IMG/VR virus record: IMGVR_UViG_3300020202_000205
Coordinates: 1 to 25,660 of that record
DNA: 25,660 nt
DNA from: a virus
Strand: one strand, 5' to 3'
The notes under the pieces were generated by a model. The model ran no database searches. It was not told the origin of the DNA and was given only the letters and a program-made list of their open reading frames with translations. A program made the translations under genes and the position numbers. Of this stretch, positions 7,994 to 14,959 are shown in pieces. Position 1 is the stretch's first letter, and each line of letters opens with the position of its first letter.

Positions 7994-8604
7994 GCGACTT
8001 TCTCTCCCAGGAATTCGGTGCGCGGCACATCCCACGGCTTCGGTCTGCCGTGCCAGACGATCACCCGCGCGTCCTTGTGCAACTGGCCGGTTGGCCTGAC
8101 GTGCGCCTTGTAGGAAGGACACCACAGCCGAGGAAAGCGGTTGAAGTTCGGCACCCGCTCGAATATCCAATCCTGATCGCCGCGTAGCCGCTCCATGTCG
8201 TGCGAGGTCAGGGCGCTGAAAATGTCGGTGTGCGACCACGAGTTCCACGCCATGACGCTGGAGTTCAGCTTGAGCGGGAATTGATAGTCAGCGATAGCGG
8301 CAAAGGTTGGCCCGTAGACCGCTAACTCAGACAGATCGCCGACCACCGTTACGTCCAAGTCGAGATAGAGCACCCGACCGTTGAACAGCCCGGGCCTAAA
8401 AAGTTCAATTTTTGACCAGAACCCAGGCCACTCTTTGATGAGTGGAATCGTCTCGCAGTCCAGGGCAGTATCGGACAAGCAGACGAACCGATACGGCGCG
8501 CGCAGATGTCTCGATACGGCTAGCTGAAGCCGAAACACATGGAACGCATCATAGATGCCGGCGGGTGAGTGCTTTGTACGAAGCACGCAACATACCGTCA
8601 GCAT
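7990..8604 (-). CDS. family 8-like glycosyltransferase
   Basis: The product has 204 residues. It starts MLTVCCVLRT and has a GT8-like arrangement: FVCLSD (about 40-45), KIELFRPGLF, then RVLYLDLDVTVVGDLSEL with the DxD metal site at 82-84, then LNSSVMAWN, RGDQDWIFE, and VWHGRPKPWD with the HGxxKPW motif at 185-191. All diagnostic residues of retaining GT8 enzymes are present, so it is probably active on an NDP-hexose. The ATG at 8604 overlaps the homing endonuclease stop by one base (TGATG); earlier in-frame starts would fall inside that gene. Its stop overlaps the winged-helix gene (GTGA). Confidence 0.82.
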   Translation of the reverse strand: MLTVCCVLRTKHSPAGIYDAFHVFRLQLAVSRHLRAPYRFVCLSDTALDCETIPLIKEWPGFWSKIELFRPGLFNGRVLYLDLDVTVVGDLSELAVYGPTFAAIADYQFPLKLNSSVMAWNSWSHTDIFSALTSHDMERLRGDQDWIFERVPNFNRFPRLWCPSYKAHVRPTGQLHKDARVIVWHGRPKPWDVPRTEFLGEKVA

Positions 8605-9203
8605 CAGTAACCCCGACTTGGCTCGGTCAACGCCCGAGCCAGCGGCCATCCTCTGGATAGACGATTCCCGAGGGCGCGAGAGGTTATGCCGATGCACTCA
8701 GCCCAATCAGTCAGGCTCATCCGCTTGCCGGCAAACTCATACTGCCGGAACAGCGTGCGTCGCGTTCGGCTTTGCTTTTCGTTGATCTCGCGTGGTCTCG
8801 GTTTGCCCTTAGGCCAAGGACCGGGGCGGCCACGATGAGCAATACGGTTAGCTGCGGATATCTTTGCCCTCGTCGTCGCAGACGGCGGGCCGAACTTGAT
8901 TCCGAGATTGCTTTCCGCCAGCGGGCGGGAGTTGTACCCGGAGGAGACCGCATCGTATGCGGCCATTGCTCTGCTTTCGAAAAGCAGAAGATCGGCACGA
9001 GAGCACACGAGCAGCACCTGAAATCGAAATGTCGCCTCTCCGTACTTATCCCATGCCCTCTGCAACTTGCTCGGCGCCCGGCCGTCTGCCAATGAGCGGC
9101 GGTGCAGTTTCCATCGCCTGCGAATACACGCCGCGCTGCCGATGTAGCGGCGGCCCGACGCGATATTCTCAATTGCGTAGATTCCCGAGACGTTCAGGTT
9201 CAA
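8604..9203 (-). CDS. GIY-YIG homing endonuclease with NUMOD-like DNA-binding tail
   Basis: The product has 199 residues. The N-terminal GIY-YIG nuclease domain shows GIY (7-9), YIG (20-22), Arg-rich IRRRWKLH, the catalytic Glu in LLFESRAM (E76) and YNSRP (90-94). A NUMOD3-like basic segment (GPPSATTRAKISAANR, about 105-120) and a C-terminal helix-turn-helix-like region (LTDWAECIGITSRALGNRLSRGW) follow, as in SegA-type free-standing phage endonucleases. Such enzymes cut intron- or gene-lacking alleles and spread themselves. The start is TTG at 9203, overlapping the upstream stop as TTGA. It sits inside the glycan cassette with no visible intron flanks. Catalytic residues look intact. Confidence 0.85.
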   Translation of the reverse strand: MNLNVSGIYAIENIASGRRYIGSAACIRRRWKLHRRSLADGRAPSKLQRAWDKYGEATFRFQVLLVCSRADLLLFESRAMAAYDAVSSGYNSRPLAESNLGIKFGPPSATTRAKISAANRIAHRGRPGPWPKGKPRPREINEKQSRTRRTLFRQYEFAGKRMSLTDWAECIGITSRALGNRLSRGWPLARALTEPSRGY

Positions 9204-9781
9204 GGCGCCCCCAGGATTTCGCGGGTCTGCCCGCTCATTGAAAAGCACCCGCCATGCCACGCCCTGTCCTGCTCGATGCCCTTGAGCATGTTGTCCACGA
9301 CGCTTGGTTGGTGCATCAGGCCGCCGAGGTTGTGGCCGCCTGCATAGGGGCCGACTGTCATGGGGCAGCCGACCAATACGACAGGACGGAAGCCCATGAA
9401 GTGAGCGACCTTGCGCGCTCCCCAGGCCGAACCGCCCGAGCCCGTCGCTGCCGGCCACCAATGATCGACGTGCGGACATGAAGCATCGGGTGAACGCAGT
9501 CCGCGTGTGGCGTGGACGGTAAACCCAGGACCGAAGTACGCCCGCTGCCTTGCGATCCAGCCGAGAGAAACGAATCTCTCGGGGTGATACGAAAACAGCG
9601 CGAAGGCTCTGACCTCCCGCGCCGCCCCATTCACCGCGATACAGGGAGCATTTGGAAAGAGGCTCCGAGCCTTGGCCAGATCGTCGGGGAGGCATTCCGC
9701 ATTCCCAACGACCAGACAAGGCCCGGAGTGCTGTAGTGGATAAGGGGGAGAAGCGAACCCCTCCCCCCGTTCCGCTATCAC
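9200..9781 (-). CDS. DUF115/MptE-like Rossmann protein, possible sugar-transfer role
   Basis: The product has 193 residues from GTG. Core motifs are GPCLVVGNAECLPDDLAKA (about 22-40), CIAVNGAAREV, and GSGGSAWGARKVAHFMGFRPVVLVGCPM (about 112-139). The last has the 'sG..a..lA..lGf..I.LvG.D' layout of DUF115-like and sialyltransferase-like proteins found with glycosylation genes. GGHNLGGLMHQ and a closing MSGQTREILGAP follow. The GTG at 9781 overlaps the preceding stop (GTGA); no later in-frame start precedes the conserved core. A GC-rich hairpin lies in its first codons. It is the first gene of the glycan cassette, directly after the capsid genes. Enzymatic activity is unknown. Confidence 0.6.
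   Translation of the reverse strand: MIAERGEGFASPPYPLQHSGPCLVVGNAECLPDDLAKARSLFPNAPCIAVNGAAREVRAFALFSYHPERFVSLGWIARQRAYFGPGFTVHATRGLRSPDASCPHVDHWWPAATGSGGSAWGARKVAHFMGFRPVVLVGCPMTVGPYAGGHNLGGLMHQPSVVDNMLKGIEQDRAWHGGCFSMSGQTREILGAP
9744..9767 (-). terminator. GC-rich hairpin at the capsid/glycan-cassette junction
   Basis: In the minus-strand transcript, GGGGGAG pairs with CTCCCCC across a 10-base loop. It begins about 10 bases after the stop of the capsid-associated gene. It is followed by TTATCC, not a run of U, so it is not a textbook intrinsic terminator. It may attenuate transcription, stabilise the capsid mRNA or reduce translation of the next gene. The GGGGGGAGGGG run also resembles a strong ribosome binding site, but no in-frame start follows at the right distance. 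Confidence 0.4.
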
Positions 9782-10101
9782 GCGAGAGACGACAGCACGC
9801 CCGAAGACGCGATGCCCATCTCGGCGAGGTTGACGTTGCCGGCCGAGGCCGCCGCGTCGTTGTCGATGACGTTCGTCACCGCCATATCGACAACCTTGGT
9901 CAGGGTGCCGGTACGGATCGCGGTCGCCCACTGGAACACGCGGATGGTGTCGCCCTTCTTGAGGTTGAGCGAGTCATCCTTGTTGTTCATGTAGCCGGCC
10001 GCCTCGACATCGGGAACGATCTCATCGGTCGTGTCGTACCGATAAGAGCAGAACCCGTTGGCGTCGGAGAGGAGAGCGAGATTCGCAGCATTGAATGCCA
10101 T
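9778..10101 (-). CDS. capsid-associated protein following the major capsid gene
   Basis: The product has 107 residues. The opening MAFNAANLALLSDANGFCSY, with YRYDTTDEIV and DSLNLKKGDTIRVFQW after it, is a pattern I know from small proteins that directly follow the major capsid gene in many podovirus-like genomes, where they are thought to be decoration or head proteins. It looks beta-rich, soluble and without a signal peptide. The ATG at 10101 has AGGAGGG about eight bases upstream, one of the best ribosome binding sites in the window, suggesting high expression like the capsid gene. It lies 15 bases after the major capsid stop. Function as a head protein is inferred from position. Confidence 0.7.
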   Translation of the reverse strand: MAFNAANLALLSDANGFCSYRYDTTDEIVPDVEAAGYMNNKDDSLNLKKGDTIRVFQWATAIRTGTLTKVVDMAVTNVIDNDAAASAGNVNLAEMGIASSGVLSSLA

Positions 10102-10116
10102 GGTTCAGCCCTCCTC

Positions 10117-11010
10117 TTAGCTGGTCGCGATGGCGGAAGTGTCGTTGAGGTTGGCCTCAATGACGCCCGTGCCGTCGATAAGGCACGCCTGACCGCTCAT
10201 CATGTGGTTGACGAAGTGCGCCGCACGATCACCGTGCCAGGTGATGTCCGCCGCCACCGAGGCATTGCCGGCGATGTTGCCCGCCGACTTCGCCGAAGCG
10301 TAGCCCACCGCCATCTTGTGCCATGCGAAGCACTTGGCGGTTGCCGTGCCCTTGCCGGGGAGACCGGTGTGCATCGTCCATTTGATGCCATTCCAGTCTT
10401 TCCATTTGCCGACGCCGACAGCCGGACCCTGCTTGTAGGGCAAGCCGTCGAAGCCGACGAACTCGGCGCGGGCGAAGGCGTCGATCAACGAGAGCTGGGA
10501 CCACGCGCGCGGGGTGAGCGCGGCGTAGACCTGACCGTCGTTTGGCACGTCGTTGTCCCACACCGCCTCGCAGAACTCGACGAAGGTGGCGTGGATCGTC
10601 GCCTTGGACGTGACCGTGATGGTGATCACGGTTTCCGTGGTCGTATCGAAGACCGTGGTGAGCTGGTCGTCGATCTTGCGGCCAAGGGCCATGGCACCGC
10701 CGGACGCGATGACATCGCGCTCGTTGATGTTGGTCTTGGCCTCATCCAGCTTGTCCACCCAGTCGCCGGCATAGAAGTCGGCGAGCGTGCAGGACGGAGC
10801 CGTATGCGTCTGGTTCATCGGCGTGATGGTGCCGTGACGAGATTTGGTCGTCGCAGTACCCTTGCCGATCTTCTGGAAGACCGCGGTGGAGCCCACAACA
10901 TCGGTCTTGTGGCGCACGGCCTGCAGCAGATGGGAGCCCATCCGCTGGAAGACCTCGTGCACCTTCGCCTCGTAAGAGGTGATGAAGGCAGTGTCAATCG
11001 AGGTTGACAT
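10117..11010 (-). CDS. major capsid protein (Phage_capsid_2-like, HK97-fold family)
   Basis: The product has 297 residues. The N-terminus (STSIDTAFITSYEAKVHEVFQ, then GSHLLQAVRHKTDVVGSTAVFQ and KIGKGTATTKSRHGTITPMN) and CTLADFYAGDWVDKLDEAKTNINERDV are hallmark segments of this podovirus capsid family; AMALGRKIDDQL and an HKMAVGYASA segment follow. It builds the icosahedral head on the scaffold encoded just upstream. I chose the ATG at 11010 because AAAGGAGA stands seven bases before it; an in-frame ATG at 11043 would place this site inside the gene. The 270-base leader before it is the longest gap in the late genes, as expected for a strongly and separately controlled gene. Confidence 0.93.
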   Translation of the reverse strand: MSTSIDTAFITSYEAKVHEVFQRMGSHLLQAVRHKTDVVGSTAVFQKIGKGTATTKSRHGTITPMNQTHTAPSCTLADFYAGDWVDKLDEAKTNINERDVIASGGAMALGRKIDDQLTTVFDTTTETVITITVTSKATIHATFVEFCEAVWDNDVPNDGQVYAALTPRAWSQLSLIDAFARAEFVGFDGLPYKQGPAVGVGKWKDWNGIKWTMHTGLPGKGTATAKCFAWHKMAVGYASAKSAGNIAGNASVAADITWHGDRAAHFVNHMMSGQACLIDGTGVIEANLNDTSAIATS

Positions 11011-11017
11011 ACCCGTT

Positions 11018-11025
11018 TCTCCTTT
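11018..11025 (-). promoter_or_regulatory. strong ribosome binding site of the major capsid gene
   Basis: AAAGGAGA on the minus strand, seven bases before the ATG at 11010. It fixes the start of the major capsid protein at MSTSID and argues against the in-frame ATG 33 bases upstream. Confidence 0.85.
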
Positions 11026-11162
11026 GGGGAGTTGCACAGGCATGTCCGTCTGAGAGCGCAGGTCGGAATCGCGGAGAGCCGTGAGGCGTCCGCTATCGTT
11101 CCATGCGCGGCTTAGGACTTGCGGTTTGTCGCTGTGTTTCCGGGGCCCCTACGGGAGACCGG

Positions 11163-11177
11163 CCGCCCAGCGGGCGG
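11163..11177 (-). other. stem-loop in the 270-base scaffold-capsid gap
   Basis: CCGCCC and GGGCGG flank a three-base loop inside the untranslated stretch 11011-11280. No U-run follows, so termination is doubtful; an mRNA-stabilising or processing hairpin is possible. The minus-strand string CCGTAGGG, which resembles the core of the repeats near 20.4 kb, lies 15-25 bases further downstream. I see no convincing sigma-70 promoter and no gene of more than a few codons in this gap. Confidence 0.35.
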
Positions 11178-11280
11178 GTTCAGTGACCGGCGGTTAAACC
11201 GGGTGAATTAGGTTGGTTCGCCTTGGCTCACGCTGGAGAGAGACAGCGGCTTAACGGGCTGGATACCGTGGGCGTCAAAC

Positions 11281-12261
11281 TCAGTGGGTTCGGCCGGCCG
11301 CGCCAACGACGGGCTTATTGCCCGCCTTCTTTGCGATGAGGGCCATCTCGTTCTGGTATTCCTTGTTCGCGTCGGCGTTCTTGCCCTGCGCCTGAAGCTC
11401 CATCTGCTTGGCGCGGGACGCCGTGATCTGCTGATCGATCGCCGCAACATCGCCGTCCGTCAGCACGGGGCCGAGCGTGCCCTCGCCCATCTCACGACCG
11501 ATCTTGCCCAGAGCGCGGACCAAATCGGGATGGTCCAGCACGAACCGGCCGTCCTTGGTTTCGATCTGCTTCACATCCGCCAGCTTGTTGCCGAACAGGT
11601 GGGCAGCGGCACGATCCGCGAAAGTCTTGTTCACGTCGTACTCGGCGCCCCATTCCTTGCGCAGGGCGGCTTCCGACTGGTTCGCGTACTCCTTGTCGGC
11701 GTCCACCTGCGCCTTGAGCGCGGCGGCCTCCATCTGCGAGTAGGCACCCCACAGGGCACCAAGGGCGGTCTTGGGTACGCCATTGTCGTGGGCGATCTTG
11801 GCGATGGCGCCGAGCGTGGCTTGCACCCCCGCCGACTTGAATTCCTCCTCGGACAGGTGCTCGGGCTTGGTGAACTCGTAGCCCTTCGGATCGTCGGGGA
11901 TGTCCATCGCCTTGCGATAGGCGGCCACGTCTTCCGGCTTGGCGTCCTTGCCGGGCTTGACGATGGCGTTGGATAGCTTCTGCTGCATGGTCAGCGCGCG
12001 GCCGACCAGATGGTTGATGTCCGTCGAGGTCTCGGCGAACTTCTTTGCTGCTTCGTCCGTGATCGCGGCGCGCCAGTCGGCGGCCTTGCTCGTATCGGCC
12101 TGTGTCTTAGTCGCGTCGGCCTGCGTCTGCTGGGTCTGCTGCTGCGACGTTTGCTGCTGGCTCTGTGTCTGGGTGTGAGCCTGCGTTTGCGTCTGCTGCG
12201 TCTGCGAGGTCTGTGTATCGCTCGTCTGGGTTTGAGCGGTCACGCCGGAAGCATCAGCCAT
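11281..12261 (-). CDS. scaffolding (capsid assembly) protein, T7 gp9-like
   Basis: The product has 326 residues (T7 gp9 has 307). The first 55 residues are almost only Gln, Thr, Ser, Ala and Asp, a disordered low-complexity head. The body is Lys/Glu/Ala-rich and helical, with IPDDPKGYEFTKPEHLSEEE, KTALGALWGAYSQME and KKEWGAEYD-like segments common in podovirus scaffolds, and a basic C-terminal helix (about 285-320) expected to bind the capsid protein. It directs procapsid assembly and then leaves the head. The ATG at 12261 has AAAGGAT just upstream, overlapping the previous stop (GGATAG). The position between portal and capsid is canonical. Confidence 0.85.
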   Translation of the reverse strand: MADASGVTAQTQTSDTQTSQTQQTQTQAHTQTQSQQQTSQQQTQQTQADATKTQADTSKAADWRAAITDEAAKKFAETSTDINHLVGRALTMQQKLSNAIVKPGKDAKPEDVAAYRKAMDIPDDPKGYEFTKPEHLSEEEFKSAGVQATLGAIAKIAHDNGVPKTALGALWGAYSQMEAAALKAQVDADKEYANQSEAALRKEWGAEYDVNKTFADRAAAHLFGNKLADVKQIETKDGRFVLDHPDLVRALGKIGREMGEGTLGPVLTDGDVAAIDQQITASRAKQMELQAQGKNADANKEYQNEMALIAKKAGNKPVVGAAGRTH

Positions 12262-12264
12262 AAT

Positions 12265-12597
12265 CTATCCTTTACGAAGTGGCGATTTGGAGACGGCGCG
12301 CTGCGGTAGAGCCTTGGGCTCCCGCGTCGCCGTGATGTGGATTTGGAGCGCGAGGTTGCGCATCCCGTCGAGGTACATGGTCTTGTGCGGGTCGAAGCCC
12401 GCAGAGGCAGCGACCGAGCGGCCGGCAAAGGCCATGCGATGAATCTCGGCTAAGACCTTCTGCCCTACGTCCGAACTGAACAGCATCCGGAAGTCCCGGT
12501 AGCGGTCCATCTTCCCGCCGTCGCCTGAATACCCGCCCTCTTGGGCGATGAGGTTGACGGCCTCGGCGGCTATGTCGTCCGCGGATTCGTCGGTCAA
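12265..12597 (-). CDS. Bbp19-like small structural protein
   Basis: The product has 110 residues. The segment DRYRDFRMLFSSDVGQKVLAEI (about 31-52), followed by FDPHKTMYLDGMRNLALQIH, matches the Bbp19-like family ('dy...F.s..Gr.VL..l....' then 'd....~~~~eG.R...l.i'), first named in the podovirus BPP-1 and usually found near portal and capsid genes. The exact role is not known to me; a head or connector component is likely. The start is TTG at 12597, overlapping the upstream stop as TTGA. The N-terminal 29 residues are acidic and may be disordered. The C-terminus is basic (KSPLRKG). Confidence 0.7.
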   Translation of the reverse strand: MTDESADDIAAEAVNLIAQEGGYSGDGGKMDRYRDFRMLFSSDVGQKVLAEIHRMAFAGRSVAASAGFDPHKTMYLDGMRNLALQIHITATREPKALPQRAVSKSPLRKG

Positions 12598-12917
12598 TCT
12601 GCGTAGCCGATGGTGCGGGCGCTGTGAACCAGCATGGTTGCCCGGCGCTCGGGCTGATACACGGGCAACTCCGCGCGAATCCGGCCCAGCACGTATCCGT
12701 CGCGCTCGCGGCGTCTAAAGGCGTGCTGAATCTCAAGATTGAACTGCCGCACGAATGCGGGGCTTATCTCGCCGTCAACCCAAGTCGCCGTGTAGAACTC
12801 GGTCCCTATCGGCGACAGGCCGCGTCGAACGAAGATCGGATCAATGGCCCGCACGATGACGGGGGCGGCAAGCAGCCCGCCCAGGCCGGCGAGGAACCCG
12901 CGACGGCTGACGCTCAT
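12594..12917 (-). CDS. small phage protein with twin-arginine (Tat) signal
   Basis: The product has 107 residues. The N-terminus MSVSRRGFLAGLGGLLAAPVIV carries the SRRGFL twin-arginine motif (residues 4-9), a hydrophobic stretch and an Ala-rich cleavage-like site (APVIVRA). This predicts Tat export of a folded protein or membrane insertion. The mature part has GTEFYTATWVDGEISPAFVRQF and ends GYAD; no enzyme family is recognised. Proteins with the same opening occur near head genes of alphaproteobacterial phages, but their role is unknown to me. It is coupled by four-base overlaps to both neighbours (ATGA upstream, TTGA downstream). An alternative reading is a membrane-anchored assembly or entry-exclusion factor. 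Confidence 0.75.
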   Translation of the reverse strand: MSVSRRGFLAGLGGLLAAPVIVRAIDPIFVRRGLSPIGTEFYTATWVDGEISPAFVRQFNLEIQHAFRRRERDGYVLGRIRAELPVYQPERRATMLVHSARTIGYAD

Positions 12918-13294
12918 GCGTTGGCGACGATCCGCAGGCGGGGCTTCTGCAACTCGCCGCCCGCCGAGATAACCTTGACGGTCTTGCCTTCAAGGTGGGC
13001 GAGAATGGCCTTCCAGTCGCCTTCGGCGCAAACCGCTTCCAGATCGGCATTCCTCGACCCGCCGCCGTGCTTCTCGTCGATCACCTGCCGCAACTCCCTG
13101 GCTTGGTCAGGCGGCAGCTTGTCCACCAGCGCCTTGAAGTCGATGGCGAACGAGCCGTCCGAGCGTTCCTTGGCGCACAGGGCGGCTTTCACGTCGCGCA
13201 GCTTGTTCTTCATCGGCTCCATCTGATCGCGGAGCGTCTTCTCCCGGGCCTCTGCGCTTTGGGCGCGATCGATCCACATGCTGTCGTCGCTCAA
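12914..13294 (-). CDS. hypothetical protein, helical
   Basis: The product has 126 residues. Charged helices with coiled-coil character cover about residues 8-45 (SAEAREKTLRDQMEPMKNKL), followed by FKALVDKLPPDQARELRQVID and a C-terminal beta part, EGKTVKVISAGGELQKPRLR. No family recognised. The start is TTG at 13294, overlapping the portal stop as TTGA; an ATG at 13279 is an alternative that would remove five residues. Its place between portal and scaffold is the usual site of small head-assembly proteins, which is the only hint of function. Confidence 0.65.
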   Translation of the reverse strand: MSDDSMWIDRAQSAEAREKTLRDQMEPMKNKLRDVKAALCAKERSDGSFAIDFKALVDKLPPDQARELRQVIDEKHGGGSRNADLEAVCAEGDWKAILAHLEGKTVKVISAGGELQKPRLRIVANA

Positions 13295-14949
13295 GCCGCC
13301 TTCTCCTGTGGCTGTAGGTTCTTCACCGCCTGGCTGCCCTTGTTCGCCGCGTCGGCCGTCATAACGGCCATCTGAGCTTCAGCCGCTTCCTGCTGGGCCT
13401 GCTGGCGCTCCCGACGAATGGCCGCGATCTTCTCGGGCGAGCGCACAACGACACGCGGGATGTTGTTCGCCTCGGCCTGGAACTGGCCAAGGGCATCGGT
13501 ATCAACGATGTCGAGGTGCGACGGGTCGTTGGTGAGCTTCACCATCTCGGCGCGCTCGCGGTAGAACGCAGCGGCAGCAGCCGCTTCGATCATCCGGCGC
13601 AGCTTCTTGATCGGGCTTGAATAGCGGAACTTGATCTGCCGGCCCTGCAGAACTTCGGGAATCGGATTGAACTGGAACGCCCGCAGCATGACCATGAACG
13701 AACGCTCGACGAGCGGGGCTTTGTAATCCGTATCCAGCCGGCCGAACACCGGGCCGATCTCGCGCATAATCTCTTCTCGCCGAGCCCGGATTTCCTCCGC
13801 CGTCATCTGCGGGCCATCAACGGGGAGGTTCAGCACGTTGCGCAGGAACGCCGCCCACACCTGTTCGCGCTTCTTGTCCTGCATCTCCAGGACGATGGGC
13901 ATCTTTGCGCCCGTCTCCAGCGGGGCAATCGGGATTTGGCCAATTTCCTTGGCCAGTTGAATGTCGTAGTAGCTGATCCCGCCCGGGAACGTGTTGGCGG
14001 CGTCGAACGAGCCATCGCTGGGGGCGAGCAAGGGAGGATCGGCGGCGCGCTGACCCGCAACCAACAGCGTCTCATCCATCGCCTGCAGCGTGTTCGCGTC
14101 GGGGAGCGCAATCATCCCGGGGCCGCGCCCCGTCGTTTCGCCCGAGCTGGTATCCCAGCGCGGGCAGGCGAAGGGGTATTCGGCGAACCCGCCCTCGTGG
14201 GCTATGTGCGACTGCTCAATCTCAATCCACAGATCGGCATAGGGCAGATTCTTTGCCAGCAATGCCCCCTGCGGCGCTTCCTTGCGCTGCACGACGCAAT
14301 GGAGGAAGTCGAAGCACTCGTCCCATTTGGGATCTTGGGCGGTGCACTTCTCCTGCAGCTTGGGGCTCAGCTTTTCCTTGGTGAAGCGATCGACGGCCTG
14401 CCGGAGCGTGTACTTGCGCATCCGGAACATGCCGTTGGGGTTGCCCTCGTCGTCGTAGAGCGGGACGGCATCCTTGGGATGGATAGTCTGGAACAGCAGG
14501 TTGGTGCGGATGGCATTCTCGCCGCTGAAGATGTGCGCGCCGCCAAAGGTCACGAGGTCGAGATTTGCCTCTCCTCTCGCTTGGCGGAATCTGGCCTTAG
14601 GATTGTCGAATGCCCCCTCAAGCTTGTCCTCGGCATCGGCCAGCCACGCCCTGGCCTCGTCGTCATCCGCGATATCCGCGTCCGCCGTCTCGATGAAGAA
14701 CGCCTGCTCGCCCTCCGGCCACAGCATCCCGTCCAGCGCATTGGCCAAAGACCGGGCGGCCTGCATACCCGTGCCGTCGTAAATGTCCTCGGACCTGCGA
14801 TCCCCCTCGTGGACTTGACTGATGAAGCCCAGGCGATTGGGCAGGAGAACCCGCGCAAGGTCCTCGCAATGCTGATGATAAGGCCCGAGGTCTTGAAGCC
14901 TCGCCTTCCACCGCTTGATCAACTCCTTGGCGCGGAGGTCGTCGGCCAT
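13291..14949 (-). CDS. portal (head-to-tail connector) protein, T7 gp8-like
   Basis: The product has 552 residues (T7 gp8 has 536). Recognisable segments in order: LIKRWKARLQDLGPYHQHCEDLARVLLP, DGTGMQAARSLANALDGMLWP, FGGAHIFSGE, RKYTLRQAVDRF, VQRKEAPQGALL, GRGPGMIALPDANTLQAMDE, PGGISYYD and a Gln/Ala-rich C-terminus. These are the conserved blocks of the podovirus Head-tail_con family, a dodecameric portal through which DNA is packed and ejected. ATG at 14949. The C-terminal 40 residues are coiled-coil-like. It lies upstream of scaffold and capsid, the T7 arrangement. No interruption seen. Confidence 0.93.
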   Translation of the reverse strand: MADDLRAKELIKRWKARLQDLGPYHQHCEDLARVLLPNRLGFISQVHEGDRRSEDIYDGTGMQAARSLANALDGMLWPEGEQAFFIETADADIADDDEARAWLADAEDKLEGAFDNPKARFRQARGEANLDLVTFGGAHIFSGENAIRTNLLFQTIHPKDAVPLYDDEGNPNGMFRMRKYTLRQAVDRFTKEKLSPKLQEKCTAQDPKWDECFDFLHCVVQRKEAPQGALLAKNLPYADLWIEIEQSHIAHEGGFAEYPFACPRWDTSSGETTGRGPGMIALPDANTLQAMDETLLVAGQRAADPPLLAPSDGSFDAANTFPGGISYYDIQLAKEIGQIPIAPLETGAKMPIVLEMQDKKREQVWAAFLRNVLNLPVDGPQMTAEEIRARREEIMREIGPVFGRLDTDYKAPLVERSFMVMLRAFQFNPIPEVLQGRQIKFRYSSPIKKLRRMIEAAAAAAFYRERAEMVKLTNDPSHLDIVDTDALGQFQAEANNIPRVVVRSPEKIAAIRRERQQAQQEAAEAQMAVMTADAANKGSQAVKNLQPQEKAA

Positions 14950-14959
14950 CTAAGTGTAA

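Noticed and set aside
8604-9719. Extended 371-residue version of the homing endonuclease
   Set aside because: The first 172 codons overlap the DUF115-like gene out of frame and are Arg/Ser/Pro-rich shadow. The TTG at 9203 fits the coupled-start pattern.
9652-11007. 451-codon plus-strand open frame opposite the capsid genes
   Set aside because: It is the mirror of strongly recognised minus-strand capsid genes in GC-rich DNA. Its translation is Arg/Val/Asp/Gly-rich without a recognisable domain.
11208-11450. 80-codon minus-strand frame reaching into the scaffold-capsid gap
   Set aside because: It mostly overlaps the scaffold gene out of frame and has Arg/Ser-rich shadow composition.
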